Source: Oscillospiraceae bacterium (lineage in GTDB: Bacteria > Bacillota > Clostridia > Oscillospirales > Ruminococcaceae). From it: a DNA stretch of 7,480 bases. Made by a program: the position numbers and the translations under genes. The stretch lies in NCBI GenBank assembly GCA_017394475.1, contig JAFPYQ010000398.1, forward strand, positions 1 to 7,480, read 5' to 3'. The notes under the pieces are model-generated. The model was not told the origin of the DNA, did not search any database, and was given only the letters and a program-made list of their open reading frames with translations. Positions 1-6,295 of the stretch are shown piece after piece (the stretch's first letter is position 1; the number at the start of each line of letters is the position of its first letter).

Positions 1-78
1 ACCGCTGCTCCGTACCCTTTCAACGTTTTCCTTTATGCGCTGATATCTTTCCTCTATAGCCTTAAACTCTTCATTCAA
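1..78 (-). CDS. yggS: YggS/PLPBP-family pyridoxal-phosphate homeostasis protein, N-terminal fragment (partial)
   Basis: Only the first 26 codons are inside the window; the gene continues past position 1. The frame opens with TTG at 78-76 and reads L-N-E-E-F-K-A-I-E-E-R-Y-Q-R-I-K-E-N-V-E-R-V-R-S-S-G. This resembles the amphipathic N-terminal helix of YggS/PROSC proteins, which bind pyridoxal 5'-phosphate on a TIM barrel and buffer the cell's PLP and amino-acid pools. The start is supported by a consensus AAGGAG at 93-88, nine bases upstream, and there is no in-frame ATG nearby. The TTG overlaps the end of the upstream HlyD-like gene by 8 bp, which suggests translational coupling. In Firmicutes a yggS homologue often sits at the head of a sepF/ylm/divIVA cell-division cluster, so that cluster may follow outside the window. 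The family call rests on a short stretch and on context; that a gene starts here is more certain than its name. Confidence 0.62.
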   Translation of the reverse strand, partial: MNEEFKAIEERYQRIKENVERVRSSG

Positions 79-1555
79 TGCTAAGATCTCCTTGACTGTC
101 GGGCTTTGAGGGTGTTCCCTCATCGGTCTCATCCCCGGTGTCCTCTTCATCACGCCGCAGACCGCTGGGATCATCTTCGCCGTCCGTGATGCTGTGTACC
201 TTCACCTTCGGCTTTGTCTCCTCCGCATCATCCTCCCCGCCGGGAGCAGTGGTCTCCGATGCGCCGTCCGTGTCTTCGGTCAGATCATCCTCGGAGAAGT
301 ATTCCACCTTCTGTTCCTCTTCCGTCTGAGCGGTGGTCTCCTCCTCCACATTTGCAAGGTATGCGAAGGTGTCCACACCGTTCTTGATTATGTTGTCATA
401 TACACAGACGTAGTTTTCATCGGAAGTGATCCTCGAAAGCAGGTACTCATCATTCTCGTATATCTCGTCTATCTTCTTGAACAGGACTCTCTGCCCCCAG
501 AGGACATAGCAGCCCTTCTCGTTGTTCCTGTTGAAACGCACCGCGCTTCGGGGCACCCTTATGCCCTCAAAGTCATGCAGTGTCATATTCACCTTGTCTG
601 TCCTTAGCCTTACAAGGTTGTATGTCATCTCATCGCAACGCAGCACCACAACGGCCTTTCCGTCCGAAATATCCGTAAGCCGCTCTATGGTCGCCCTTAC
701 CTTATCGGAAACGCTGGCAAAGGAAAGTGTAACCTTGTCGCCGGGATTGAAGATGTTGGCGGAATTGTCTATCACGCCCGCTATCTTCCAGTCATAGCCC
801 TTGATGAGCTTTCCCAGCCCTTCTCCCCTGCTGCCTTGCTTGACTCTTTCAATGATATCGTTTATCTTGTCCGCAGTGAGCTCATCTGCGTTGTCAAATG
901 TGAGCTCTTTCTCAAAGCCGTCGGAATAGCTTACGAAATATCCCGAATCAGGGGATTGTATCGCATCTCTGTGGTCTCTCTGATCTTTTCTGAGCTCCGC
1001 CTGCTTAGCCGCAAGATCCGCTATCTTCTGATCGTAGCCATGCTCCTGATCTACCGCTATCTGATAGATGCACATCAGAGTGAACAAATTGTCCCTGTGG
1101 GCTTTGAGCTCAGCTATGTCATTCTTCGCAAGAAGTGAGGTTATGGTCTGATATTCCTCGCTGATGAGGGATGATATCTGTGCGGGATCCGCAGTCTGTA
1201 CGGTACCCGGGTTCTGCGCCGAGCGCAGCAGATCCTCCGCATCTTCAAGCTCCTCTATCTTGCGGTTCGTATCTATCTCTTTCTCACTGTTGTAGACATA
1301 CGCCACAACAGAGCCCTTCGCTACCTTTCCGCCGTCTGTGACGGGATAGCTCAGTACTCCGCTGAAACGTTCGTTTATGACCTCCTCGTCTCTTATGAAC
1401 AGCCCCTTGAAGGATACTGTATCCGCCGAGGAATATTCTCCTGCCACCTCAATGTCATATCTGCTGTTTATCTTGTCCAGGAACTGGTGCGATATGATAA
1501 TGACTATGAGCGTGCCCACAAGCACAAACAGGAAATTTATCAGCCTGTTTCCCAT
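71..1555 (-). CDS. HlyD-family-like membrane-anchored adaptor protein with acidic C-terminal tail
   Basis: A 494-residue protein with one N-terminal membrane segment (about residues 6-22, LINFLFVLVGTLIVIIIS) and the rest predicted outside the membrane. Residues about 64-88 (FSGVLSYPVTDGGKVAKGSVVAYV) look like the first half of a lipoyl-like barrel-sandwich hybrid. A helical region with coiled-coil character follows (about 92-200), and a second lipoyl-like half begins near SPDSGYFVSY (201-210). Residues about 255-345 (NPGDKVTLSF, then RVPRSAV) look like the beta-barrel of HlyD/RND-type adaptors. Such proteins normally bridge an ABC or RND exporter and the exterior, but no exporter gene is adjacent, so its substrate cannot be inferred. 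Residues about 403-494 are Glu/Asp/Thr-rich and probably disordered. The ATG at 1555 was chosen over TTG at 1558 because AGGTG at 1565-1561 leaves five bases before the ATG. It begins 15 bp after hfq and overlaps the yggS-like start. Confidence 0.78.
   Translation of the reverse strand: MGNRLINFLFVLVGTLIVIIISHQFLDKINSRYDIEVAGEYSSADTVSFKGLFIRDEEVINERFSGVLSYPVTDGGKVAKGSVVAYVYNSEKEIDTNRKIEELEDAEDLLRSAQNPGTVQTADPAQISSLISEEYQTITSLLAKNDIAELKAHRDNLFTLMCIYQIAVDQEHGYDQKIADLAAKQAELRKDQRDHRDAIQSPDSGYFVSYSDGFEKELTFDNADELTADKINDIIERVKQGSRGEGLGKLIKGYDWKIAGVIDNSANIFNPGDKVTLSFASVSDKVRATIERLTDISDGKAVVVLRCDEMTYNLVRLRTDKVNMTLHDFEGIRVPRSAVRFNRNNEKGCYVLWGQRVLFKKIDEIYENDEYLLSRITSDENYVCVYDNIIKNGVDTFAYLANVEEETTAQTEEEQKVEYFSEDDLTEDTDGASETTAPGGEDDAEETKPKVKVHSITDGEDDPSGLRRDEEDTGDETDEGTPSKPDSQGDLSIE
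88..93 (-). promoter_or_regulatory. Shine-Dalgarno site deciding the TTG start of the yggS-like gene
   Basis: The minus strand reads AAGGAG here, a full match to the anti-Shine-Dalgarno core, with a nine-base spacer before TTG at 78. It lies inside the last codons of the HlyD-like gene. It is the main reason for calling a new gene start in the final 78 bases rather than treating them as untranslated sequence. Confidence 0.7.
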
Positions 1556-1570
1556 CAAAACACCTGAGTA

Positions 1571-1801
1571 TTACTGCTCATTATCCAGGATAGAGATAGG
1601 ATGTGCGGGAACTATGGTGGAGATAGCATGATTGAATACCAGATCCTGCTTTCCGTCCGCATCTATAATGACAGTATAGCTGTCAAATCCCTTGACTATC
1701 CCCTTGAACTGGAATCCGTTAGTAAGGATACAGGTAACGGGCACCTTTTCCTTTCTTGCCTGATTCAGAAAAACGTCCTGAAGGTTCAATGTCTTGTTCA
1801 T
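1571..1801 (-). CDS. hfq: RNA chaperone Hfq
   Basis: A 76-residue Sm-like protein, within the usual short Gram-positive length. It forms a hexameric ring in the cytoplasm that binds U-rich and A-rich RNA and can promote small RNA-mRNA pairing. The N-terminal helix [13 protein letters not shown] (6-18) and the Sm1 region [23 protein letters not shown] (22-44) are clear. The Sm2 motif is [10 protein letters not shown] (56-65) in place of the usual YKHAISTVVP, so the proximal-pore Lys is Asn57 here while His58 is kept. Gln8 and Asp9 are present, and the rim carries R16, K17 and K19. There is no long C-terminal tail as in enterobacteria. The ATG at 1801 has AGGGGG at 1815-1810, eight bases upstream. 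The gene follows miaA after 120 bp that contains a likely promoter and short inverted repeats. The mutL-miaA-hfq order matches that known from many bacteria. Confidence 0.97.
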   Translation of the reverse strand: MNKTLNLQDVFLNQARKEKVPVTCILTNGFQFKGIVKGFDSYTVIIDADGKQDLVFNHAISTIVPAHPISILDNEQ

Positions 1802-1848
1802 TGCCTAAGCCCCCTACCAAAGGTCAAAATCTCTGAAAAGCATCGCAT

Positions 1849-1875
1849 ATCATCGGATGATGGACAGCTGCTGTC
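1849..1875 (-). repeat. Two adjacent 13-bp palindromes in the hfq leader
   Basis: Plus-strand GACAGCTGCTGTC (1863-1875) and ATCATCGGATGAT (1849-1861) are both perfect inverted repeats about a single central base, separated by one base. In RNA each could form a five-pair stem with a three-base loop; in DNA they could be operator-like sites. They lie 48 to 74 bases upstream of the hfq start codon. The symmetry is directly visible; any regulatory role is inferred. Confidence 0.45.
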
Positions 1876-1890
1876 GGTTTTCAGATATCC

Positions 1891-1904
1891 GGGCATAAAA
1901 GCCC
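1891..1904 (-). repeat. Small GGGC/GCCC hairpin near the predicted 5' end of the hfq transcript
   Basis: The minus strand reads GGGCTTTTATGCCC, a four-pair G/C stem with a six-base loop. It starts about a dozen bases downstream of the predicted -10 box, so it would sit near the 5' end of an hfq-specific transcript. No U-tract follows it on the minus strand, so it is not a terminator for miaA. On the plus strand the same stem is followed by an A/T-rich run, but no plus-strand gene ends here. Confidence 0.35.
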
Positions 1905-1915
1905 AAATAATATAT

Positions 1916-1944
1916 ATTATATCACAATATTTTTGATTTTTCCA
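1916..1944 (-). promoter_or_regulatory. Predicted vegetative (sigma-A type) promoter for hfq
   Basis: On the minus strand 1924-1916 reads TGATATAAT, a perfect TATAAT (1921-1916) preceded by the TGn extension. At exactly 17 bp spacing there is TGGAAA at 1944-1939, matching four of six bases of the TTGACA -35 consensus. The TGA of the extension is also the miaA stop codon. Transcription would start around 1910, giving hfq and downstream genes a leader of about 110 bases independent of the upstream operon. The prediction comes from the motif only. Confidence 0.55.
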
Positions 1945-2866
1945 CTATATTCTTGGATTTTGAAATAATTCCGTCAATATCGCCATAATCGGATGTATCT
2001 ACCCACTCAATTTTGTCATCTCGTCTAAACCATGTGAGCTGTCTTTTGGCATATTTCCGTGAAGACTGTTTTATCAGATCCACTGCCTCTTCAAGCTCAC
2101 ATTCACCGCGGATATAGGGTATCAGCTCCTTGTAGCCTATGGCATGGAATGCGGTATGAGTGCTGTATCTTTCGTAAACGCGGCGCACCTCATCCACCAT
2201 GCCCGCCGCGAGCATATCATCCACACGCCTGTTTATACGGTCATAGAGCAGCTCCCTGTCAAAGCAGGTGAGCCCTATCTTCACCGCAGTGTAGGGGCTT
2301 TCGCATGATCTGCTCAACCGCTCGTTCTCTGCTATGCTTTTTCCCGTAAGAGTGACTATCTCCAGGAAACGTATTACCCTTTTCACATTGTTCGGATGTA
2401 TCCGTGCAGCGGCCTCCGCATCCTTTTCCATGAGCTCCCTGTAAAGATCATCGCCGTTTGCAAGGCGCTGTTCCAGTTCTTTCCTCAAGTTTTCATCGGA
2501 ATTTGCCGTGTCAAAGGATATGCCGTTCACCAGTGAGTCTATATACAGTCCCGTACCGCCGCATACTATGGGGATGCGTCCCCTTGAACGTATATCTGCG
2601 ATGCAGGCTGCAGCATCCTGTACATACTGAGCCACATTGTACGCCTTGTCCGGCGGCACAAAGCCTGTGAGATGATGGGGCACGCCCTTCATCTCATCGG
2701 CAGTGGGTCTGGCGGTGCATATACACAGCTCGTTGTATATCTGCATGGAATCTGCGCATACCACTTCACCGCCGTATAAAAGGGCAAGCTCTATGGCGGC
2801 TCTGGTCTTCCCCGATGCAGTAGGGCCGCACACCACTATCAGGGGTATTTTCTCATCTGTTCCCAT
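1922..2866 (-). CDS. miaA: tRNA dimethylallyltransferase MiaA
   Basis: A 314-residue cytoplasmic enzyme of normal family length. MiaA transfers a dimethylallyl group from dimethylallyl diphosphate to N6 of adenosine 37 in tRNAs that read codons starting with U, giving i6A37. The P-loop GPTASGKT is at 14-21, followed by ADSMQIY (38-44), the catalytic Asp/Ser region. Next come TARPT (51-55) and GVPHHL (61-66), then GGTGLYID (103-110). The C-terminal tRNA-binding part contains HAIGYKEL (241-248) and KRQLTWFR (274-281). The usual G-T-A-K-P-T element is changed to C-T-A-R-P-T, a mild deviation. The ATG at 2866 lies only five bases after the mutL stop. The nearest purine-rich site, AGAGG, is inside the mutL end and about 14 bases away, so translation is probably coupled to mutL. 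Confidence 0.97.
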   Translation of the reverse strand: MGTDEKIPLIVVCGPTASGKTRAAIELALLYGGEVVCADSMQIYNELCICTARPTADEMKGVPHHLTGFVPPDKAYNVAQYVQDAAACIADIRSRGRIPIVCGGTGLYIDSLVNGISFDTANSDENLRKELEQRLANGDDLYRELMEKDAEAAARIHPNNVKRVIRFLEIVTLTGKSIAENERLSRSCESPYTAVKIGLTCFDRELLYDRINRRVDDMLAAGMVDEVRRVYERYSTHTAFHAIGYKELIPYIRGECELEEAVDLIKQSSRKYAKRQLTWFRRDDKIEWVDTSDYGDIDGIISKSKNIVEKSKIL

Positions 2867-2871
2867 GCGGT

Positions 2872-5031
2872 CTACACTATCCTCTTGAACTGCTTTTCCA
2901 GATCGTATTTTGTGAGTTCGAACATTATGGGTCTGCCGTGGGGACAGTATTTTATCCTTTCATCCCCCAGCACTTCACGGAAAAGATATTTGAGTTCCTC
3001 GTCCCCCGTGATGTCATGGGCCTTTATCGCACCCTTACAGGACATGGAGTGGTATATATCGTCGAGTATATCCGGCAGCGGGTCATGCCTGTGCTTTGCA
3101 AAGTTCTCAGCCAGCTCCGTCACCAGATCCGCGGGATCATTCCCATCCAGCATCGAAGGTATGCCCTTTATCATCACAAAGGGTGCCTCCGCCTGTTCTA
3201 TCACGAATCCCAGATCGGCGCATACCCGCAGTGACTTGACTATGGCATCATAGCTCTCAAAATCCAGCCGTAGCTTTACGGGATCAAGGAGCATCTGTGC
3301 CGTGAGATCCTCCCTGCCTGTGCGGAGCCTCTCAAAGCGGATGCGTTCATGAGCGGCATGCTTGTCTATGATGATAATGGAATCCTCTGTCTCGGCTATG
3401 GCAAAGTTCTTGAATGCCTCACCGATCAGGCGGAAATACACTTCTTTATCGGGTTCCTGTTCATCGGGGACCACAGGCTTTGCCTTGAATGAACTGCTGT
3501 CGATGAACTTGTATTCCCTTTTGGGCTGAGGTTCAAGGCGGGTTATATCCTCGCTGTCCTCCTCAGTCACATTCTGTATGTGATCCTCCAGAGAGACAGC
3601 CGTCTTCGGCCTTTCGACTGAGGGTGCGGTACCGATTGACGCTTCCGCCGGTATCTCCGCTTTCGGCGCATCTTCTGCGGCTGCCACAGGGGGGATTTCC
3701 CAGCTTTTCTCTATTTTCGATACAGCATCATCCATGGCCTGCGCATCTATCGCGCTGTCATCGGGTCTTACTGCCTTGCCGGGGATAAGGTCGGAGGGCA
3801 CATCATTTATGCGCACCGGATGTTCGTAGGTCTGTGTTGATCTTATCTGCTGTATCTCACGGCGCTTTGCACTGTTGTCCTTTTCGATGACACTCACCGG
3901 TGTTACGGTCTCCGTCCCCTTTGATACCGAGCTTGCAGCAAACTTCTGCTGTACTCCCCCGCCGTTCTTGAAGGGCGATACCTTGTAATCCGCCTGAGAA
4001 GGCTTGTGTTCGGGCACCTGCACTTCCAGCTTGTGAGTGCGTTCCTCGGCCAGTATGGCATTCTTCACGGCAAAATAGAGGGCATCATATATGGTCTTGT
4101 CATCGGAAAAACGGACTTCTATCTTGGCGGGATGGACATTCACATCCACTATGCTCGGGGGTATGTCCATAAAAATAACGCAGGCAGGGAACTTGTGCTC
4201 CATGATGCAGTTCTTGTACGCTTCTTCAAGGGAGCTCATACAGGTGAGAGAACGCACATATCTGCCGTTTACGAAAAAGTGCTGCATGGTGCGGTTCTTC
4301 CGCCCCCATACAGGCCTCACGGTATATCCGTTTATGGATATGCCGCCTAATGTATAGCTCACAGGCATCATAGATGCGGCAAATTCCTTGCCGAATACAG
4401 AATAGATGGCAGAATAGAGCCTGTTGTCACCGGGGGTGAATATCTCCTGCCTGTTATCCCTTATGAACCTGAACGATATCTCGGGGTGGGAAACGGCTAT
4501 CTTGCCGATTATGGATGCAATGGCATTTCCCTCATACTGATCCTTTCTGAGGAATTTGAGCCTTGCGGGGACATTGTAGAATATATTGCGGACTATAATA
4601 GTAGTGCCGTCGGGGCAGCCTGTGTGCTCATGGAGCTTTTCCTCTGCCCCCTCGATAACATAGCGGGTGCCCAGCTCGTCCTTCTTCTGCTTTGTGATGC
4701 ACTCACAGCGTGATACAGCACAAACAGAGGCGAGTGCCTCACCTCTGAAACCAAGTGTCATTATATTTGCAAGGTCTTCCTTGTCGCTGATCTTGCTCGT
4801 CGCGTGGCGCATAAAGGCCACAGGGACATCCTCAAAGCTCATCCCGCAGCCGTTGTCTGTTATACGGAGAAAGGATGTGCCGCCGTTCCTGATCTCCACA
4901 GTGATACTGTTGGCACCGCTGTCTATGGAATTTTCCACAAGCTCCTTTATAACGCTGGATGGGCGCTCTATCACCTCTCCGGCCGCTATGAGCTCTGATA
5001 ATTCCTTGTCAAGTACATGAACATGTGGCAT
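2872..5031 (-). CDS. mutL: DNA mismatch repair protein MutL (endonuclease type)
   Basis: A 719-residue protein; MutL couples MutS mismatch recognition to strand incision and excision. The N-terminal GHKL ATPase (about 1-330) shows LIAAGEVIERP (14-24), ELVENSID (30-37), DNGCGM (59-64), GFRGEAL (94-100) and FYNVPARLKFL (151-161). A low-complexity linker of about 200 residues (331-528) is longer than in most homologues. The C-terminal dimerisation/nuclease domain has DKHAAHERIRFE (556-567), fitting D-Q-H-A-x2-E-x4-E except for Gln to Lys. It also has SCK (664-666) and CPHGRP (696-701), which supply metal-binding residues. QMLLDP (579-584) fits the beta-clamp-binding consensus. Endonuclease-type MutL is known from bacteria without MutH and Dam methylation. 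The ATG at 5031 fits the usual N-terminus, with AAGGGTG about nine bases upstream. No mutS is visible; the preceding genes are cheYCD. Confidence 0.98.
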   Translation of the reverse strand: MPHVHVLDKELSELIAAGEVIERPSSVIKELVENSIDSGANSITVEIRNGGTSFLRITDNGCGMSFEDVPVAFMRHATSKISDKEDLANIMTLGFRGEALASVCAVSRCECITKQKKDELGTRYVIEGAEEKLHEHTGCPDGTTIIVRNIFYNVPARLKFLRKDQYEGNAIASIIGKIAVSHPEISFRFIRDNRQEIFTPGDNRLYSAIYSVFGKEFAASMMPVSYTLGGISINGYTVRPVWGRKNRTMQHFFVNGRYVRSLTCMSSLEEAYKNCIMEHKFPACVIFMDIPPSIVDVNVHPAKIEVRFSDDKTIYDALYFAVKNAILAEERTHKLEVQVPEHKPSQADYKVSPFKNGGGVQQKFAASSVSKGTETVTPVSVIEKDNSAKRREIQQIRSTQTYEHPVRINDVPSDLIPGKAVRPDDSAIDAQAMDDAVSKIEKSWEIPPVAAAEDAPKAEIPAEASIGTAPSVERPKTAVSLEDHIQNVTEEDSEDITRLEPQPKREYKFIDSSSFKAKPVVPDEQEPDKEVYFRLIGEAFKNFAIAETEDSIIIIDKHAAHERIRFERLRTGREDLTAQMLLDPVKLRLDFESYDAIVKSLRVCADLGFVIEQAEAPFVMIKGIPSMLDGNDPADLVTELAENFAKHRHDPLPDILDDIYHSMSCKGAIKAHDITGDEELKYLFREVLGDERIKYCPHGRPIMFELTKYDLEKQFKRIV

Positions 5032-5052
5032 TCCCTATCACCCTTACAGATA

Positions 5053-5089
5053 CTCAAAGCTCTGCGGTAATGCCAAGCAGAGCTCTGAA
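5053..5089 (-). repeat. 13-bp imperfect hairpin between cheD and mutL
   Basis: On the minus strand the arms are TTCAGAGCTCTGC (5089-5077) and GCAGAGCTTTGAG (5065-5053), pairing over 13 positions with two G-U wobbles and an 11-base loop. It occupies most of the 66-bp cheD-mutL gap, starting nine bases after the cheD stop and ending 21 bases before the mutL ATG. The following minus-strand sequence is TATCTGTAAGGGTG, without a U-tract, so it is not a standard intrinsic terminator. It may instead be an RNA-processing or stability element. Confidence 0.55.
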
Positions 5090-5097
5090 GATCGGAT

Positions 5098-5571
5098 TCA
5101 TATAAAGATCGTGGGCTTTGTGGCGGAGCGTACCTCCAGCTTACCATCGACCGTATGGAAATAGATCGTTCTTGCGTAATTCCCGCCGAGATCACTTGCT
5201 GCAACGGGTATCTTATAGGTCTCGAGCACTTTCTGTACAGCCTGTATATTGCGCTCACCTATATTGAACGCCGCAGATGCCACTCCGAACATCTGTGCGC
5301 CTCCCGCCAGCTTTGCGGTTATATTGCGGCTTTTCGCTCCCTGATCCACCATCTGCTGCATGAGCTCGGTTATGCCCGTATCGGCAAAACGCCGCATGTT
5401 CTGCTCATCCTCGGAGGCAGTCTTTGACCAGGGCAGCATGATGTGTGCCAGTCCCGATACCTTATTCACATCATCCCGCAGACATATCCCGACACATGAT
5501 CCCAGTGCATAGGTAACAAGAACATCCTCGCCGACTACCGTTTTAAGGTCGGCGATAGACACTATCACCAT
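5098..5571 (-). CDS. cheD: Chemoreceptor glutamine deamidase CheD
   Basis: A 157-residue cytoplasmic enzyme that deamidates specific glutamines on methyl-accepting chemotaxis receptors and is also a binding partner of CheC. TYALGSCVGICL (20-31) supplies the active-site Thr20 and Cys26, and GLAHIMLP (40-47) supplies His43. These match the Thr/Cys/His triad known from Thermotoga CheD, one position earlier. GGAQMF (90-95), IGERN (104-108) and DLGGNYARTI (127-136) are further family signatures. The ATG at 5571 is preferred over an in-frame GTG at 5607. It has AGGTGGTGAT just upstream, near-identical to the anti-Shine-Dalgarno complement, and gives the family-like N-terminus; the GTG has no such site and follows a small inverted repeat. 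The gene begins 61 bp after cheC. Confidence 0.95.
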   Translation of the reverse strand: MVIVSIADLKTVVGEDVLVTYALGSCVGICLRDDVNKVSGLAHIMLPWSKTASEDEQNMRRFADTGITELMQQMVDQGAKSRNITAKLAGGAQMFGVASAAFNIGERNIQAVQKVLETYKIPVAASDLGGNYARTIYFHTVDGKLEVRSATKPTIFI

Positions 5572-5574
5572 TGT

Positions 5575-5584
5575 ATCACCACCT
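5575..5584 (-). promoter_or_regulatory. Shine-Dalgarno site deciding the cheD start
   Basis: The minus strand reads AGGTGGTGAT, matching AGGAGGTGAT at nine of ten bases, and the last base is three bases before the ATG at 5571. This favours the 157-residue form of CheD over a 169-residue form from GTG at 5607. Confidence 0.75.
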
Positions 5585-5632
5585 ATTTGCCGACAGATGT
5601 GAAACACGAGAACAGCGTTCTCTGCATCGTCA

Positions 5633-6277
5633 TCACACGGGGATGGAGAGCCTTGTGAAAAGATCCTCCAGGGACTGCAGCTCGGGAATAAGTATCATAT
5701 TGCTGCGTGATGCAGTATATACCTTATCATGGAAACCTTCGGAAAAGGTAAAGCAGTCGTCTATAAAAAGCACCTTGCTGCCTATCTCGGCAAATTCTAC
5801 TGCAGGCACAGCAAGAATAGCCCCCACCATGTCGGTGGTGACATAGGGTACGGAAACATCCGTGCACATCCCGGAAAGAGATGAAATAGCATTCAGATAG
5901 GATCCGGAAAGGATATTGCCTATCTCCTGCACGAATGATGTTTCTATCTCACTGAGATCGAACTGATCGGCAGGTGTGCGGGAGAATACCATCTCGATAA
6001 GATTCTTCACAAATCCCGACTGCAGTATGGTAAGCATCATCCCGTTTATATCACCGCGCAGCCTGACCAGTATCCCCGTGACAATGTTCTCGGGGCCTCC
6101 CAGATACTCTATCGCCTGTGTTATATCCAGAACGCGGACATTGGGCACATCTATGGTGACCAGCTTGTTGGAAAAGGCTGCAAGCGCTGTCGCGGCATTC
6201 CCCTGCCCGATATTTCCTATCTCCCTGAGAACATCATAATGAACGGGCGTAAGGTCGTCCATCTTCTTCAGAGCCAT
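5633..6277 (-). CDS. cheC: CheY-P phosphatase CheC
   Basis: A 214-residue member of the CheC/CheX/FliY family that dephosphorylates CheY-P and also binds CheD, linking CheY-P level to receptor deamidation. The protein is an internal duplication carrying two active-site signatures of the family pattern [D/S]-x3-E-x2-N-x22-P. The first is D15-E19-N22-P45 and the second S114-E118-N121-P144. Both fit exactly, so both phosphatase sites look intact. The length agrees with CheC (about 200-210 residues) rather than with FliY, which carries an additional flagellar switch domain. The ATG at 6277 has a full AGGAGG at 6287-6282, with a short four-base spacer. It starts 18 bp after the cheY stop, so the two are almost certainly co-transcribed, with the substrate gene directly ahead of its phosphatase. 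Confidence 0.96.
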   Translation of the reverse strand: MALKKMDDLTPVHYDVLREIGNIGQGNAATALAAFSNKLVTIDVPNVRVLDITQAIEYLGGPENIVTGILVRLRGDINGMMLTILQSGFVKNLIEMVFSRTPADQFDLSEIETSFVQEIGNILSGSYLNAISSLSGMCTDVSVPYVTTDMVGAILAVPAVEFAEIGSKVLFIDDCFTFSEGFHDKVYTASRSNMILIPELQSLEDLFTRLSIPV

Positions 6278-6295
6278 ATTGCCTCCTAACCTGCC

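Noticed and set aside
194..607. A 137-codon plus-strand open frame
   Set aside because: It is antisense to the HlyD-like gene; its composition reflects the complement of that coding sequence and no domain or ribosome binding site supports it.
1891..1920. GGGC/GCCC stem plus A/T-rich run as a plus-strand terminator
   Set aside because: No plus-strand gene ends here, the stem has only four pairs, and the A/T-rich run is better explained as the -10 region of a minus-strand hfq promoter.
2885..3253. A 122-codon plus-strand open frame over the 3' part of mutL
   Set aside because: It is the complement of the conserved MutL C-terminal domain; Ser-rich antisense frames like this are typical shadows.
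4667..5020. A 117-codon plus-strand open frame over the mutL ATPase region
   Set aside because: It lies fully opposite the conserved GHKL motifs and has no independent support.
5053..5089. cheD-mutL hairpin as a Rho-independent terminator
   Set aside because: The stem is good but no run of U follows on the minus strand.
4986..5258. A 90-codon minus-strand open frame bridging cheD and mutL
   Set aside because: It reads cheD and the mutL start in a different frame, has no recognisable protein motif, and both overlapped genes have clear family signatures and their own ribosome binding sites.
5572..5607. A 12-residue N-terminal extension of CheD from GTG at 5607
   Set aside because: There is no Shine-Dalgarno before the GTG, whereas the ATG at 5571 has a near-consensus site and gives active-site numbering close to characterised CheD. 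The bases just before the GTG form a small GAGAAC/GTTCTC inverted repeat instead.
5633..6277. Flagellar switch protein FliY instead of CheC
   Set aside because: The protein ends after the two phosphatase repeats; there is no C-terminal FliN-like domain and the length matches CheC.
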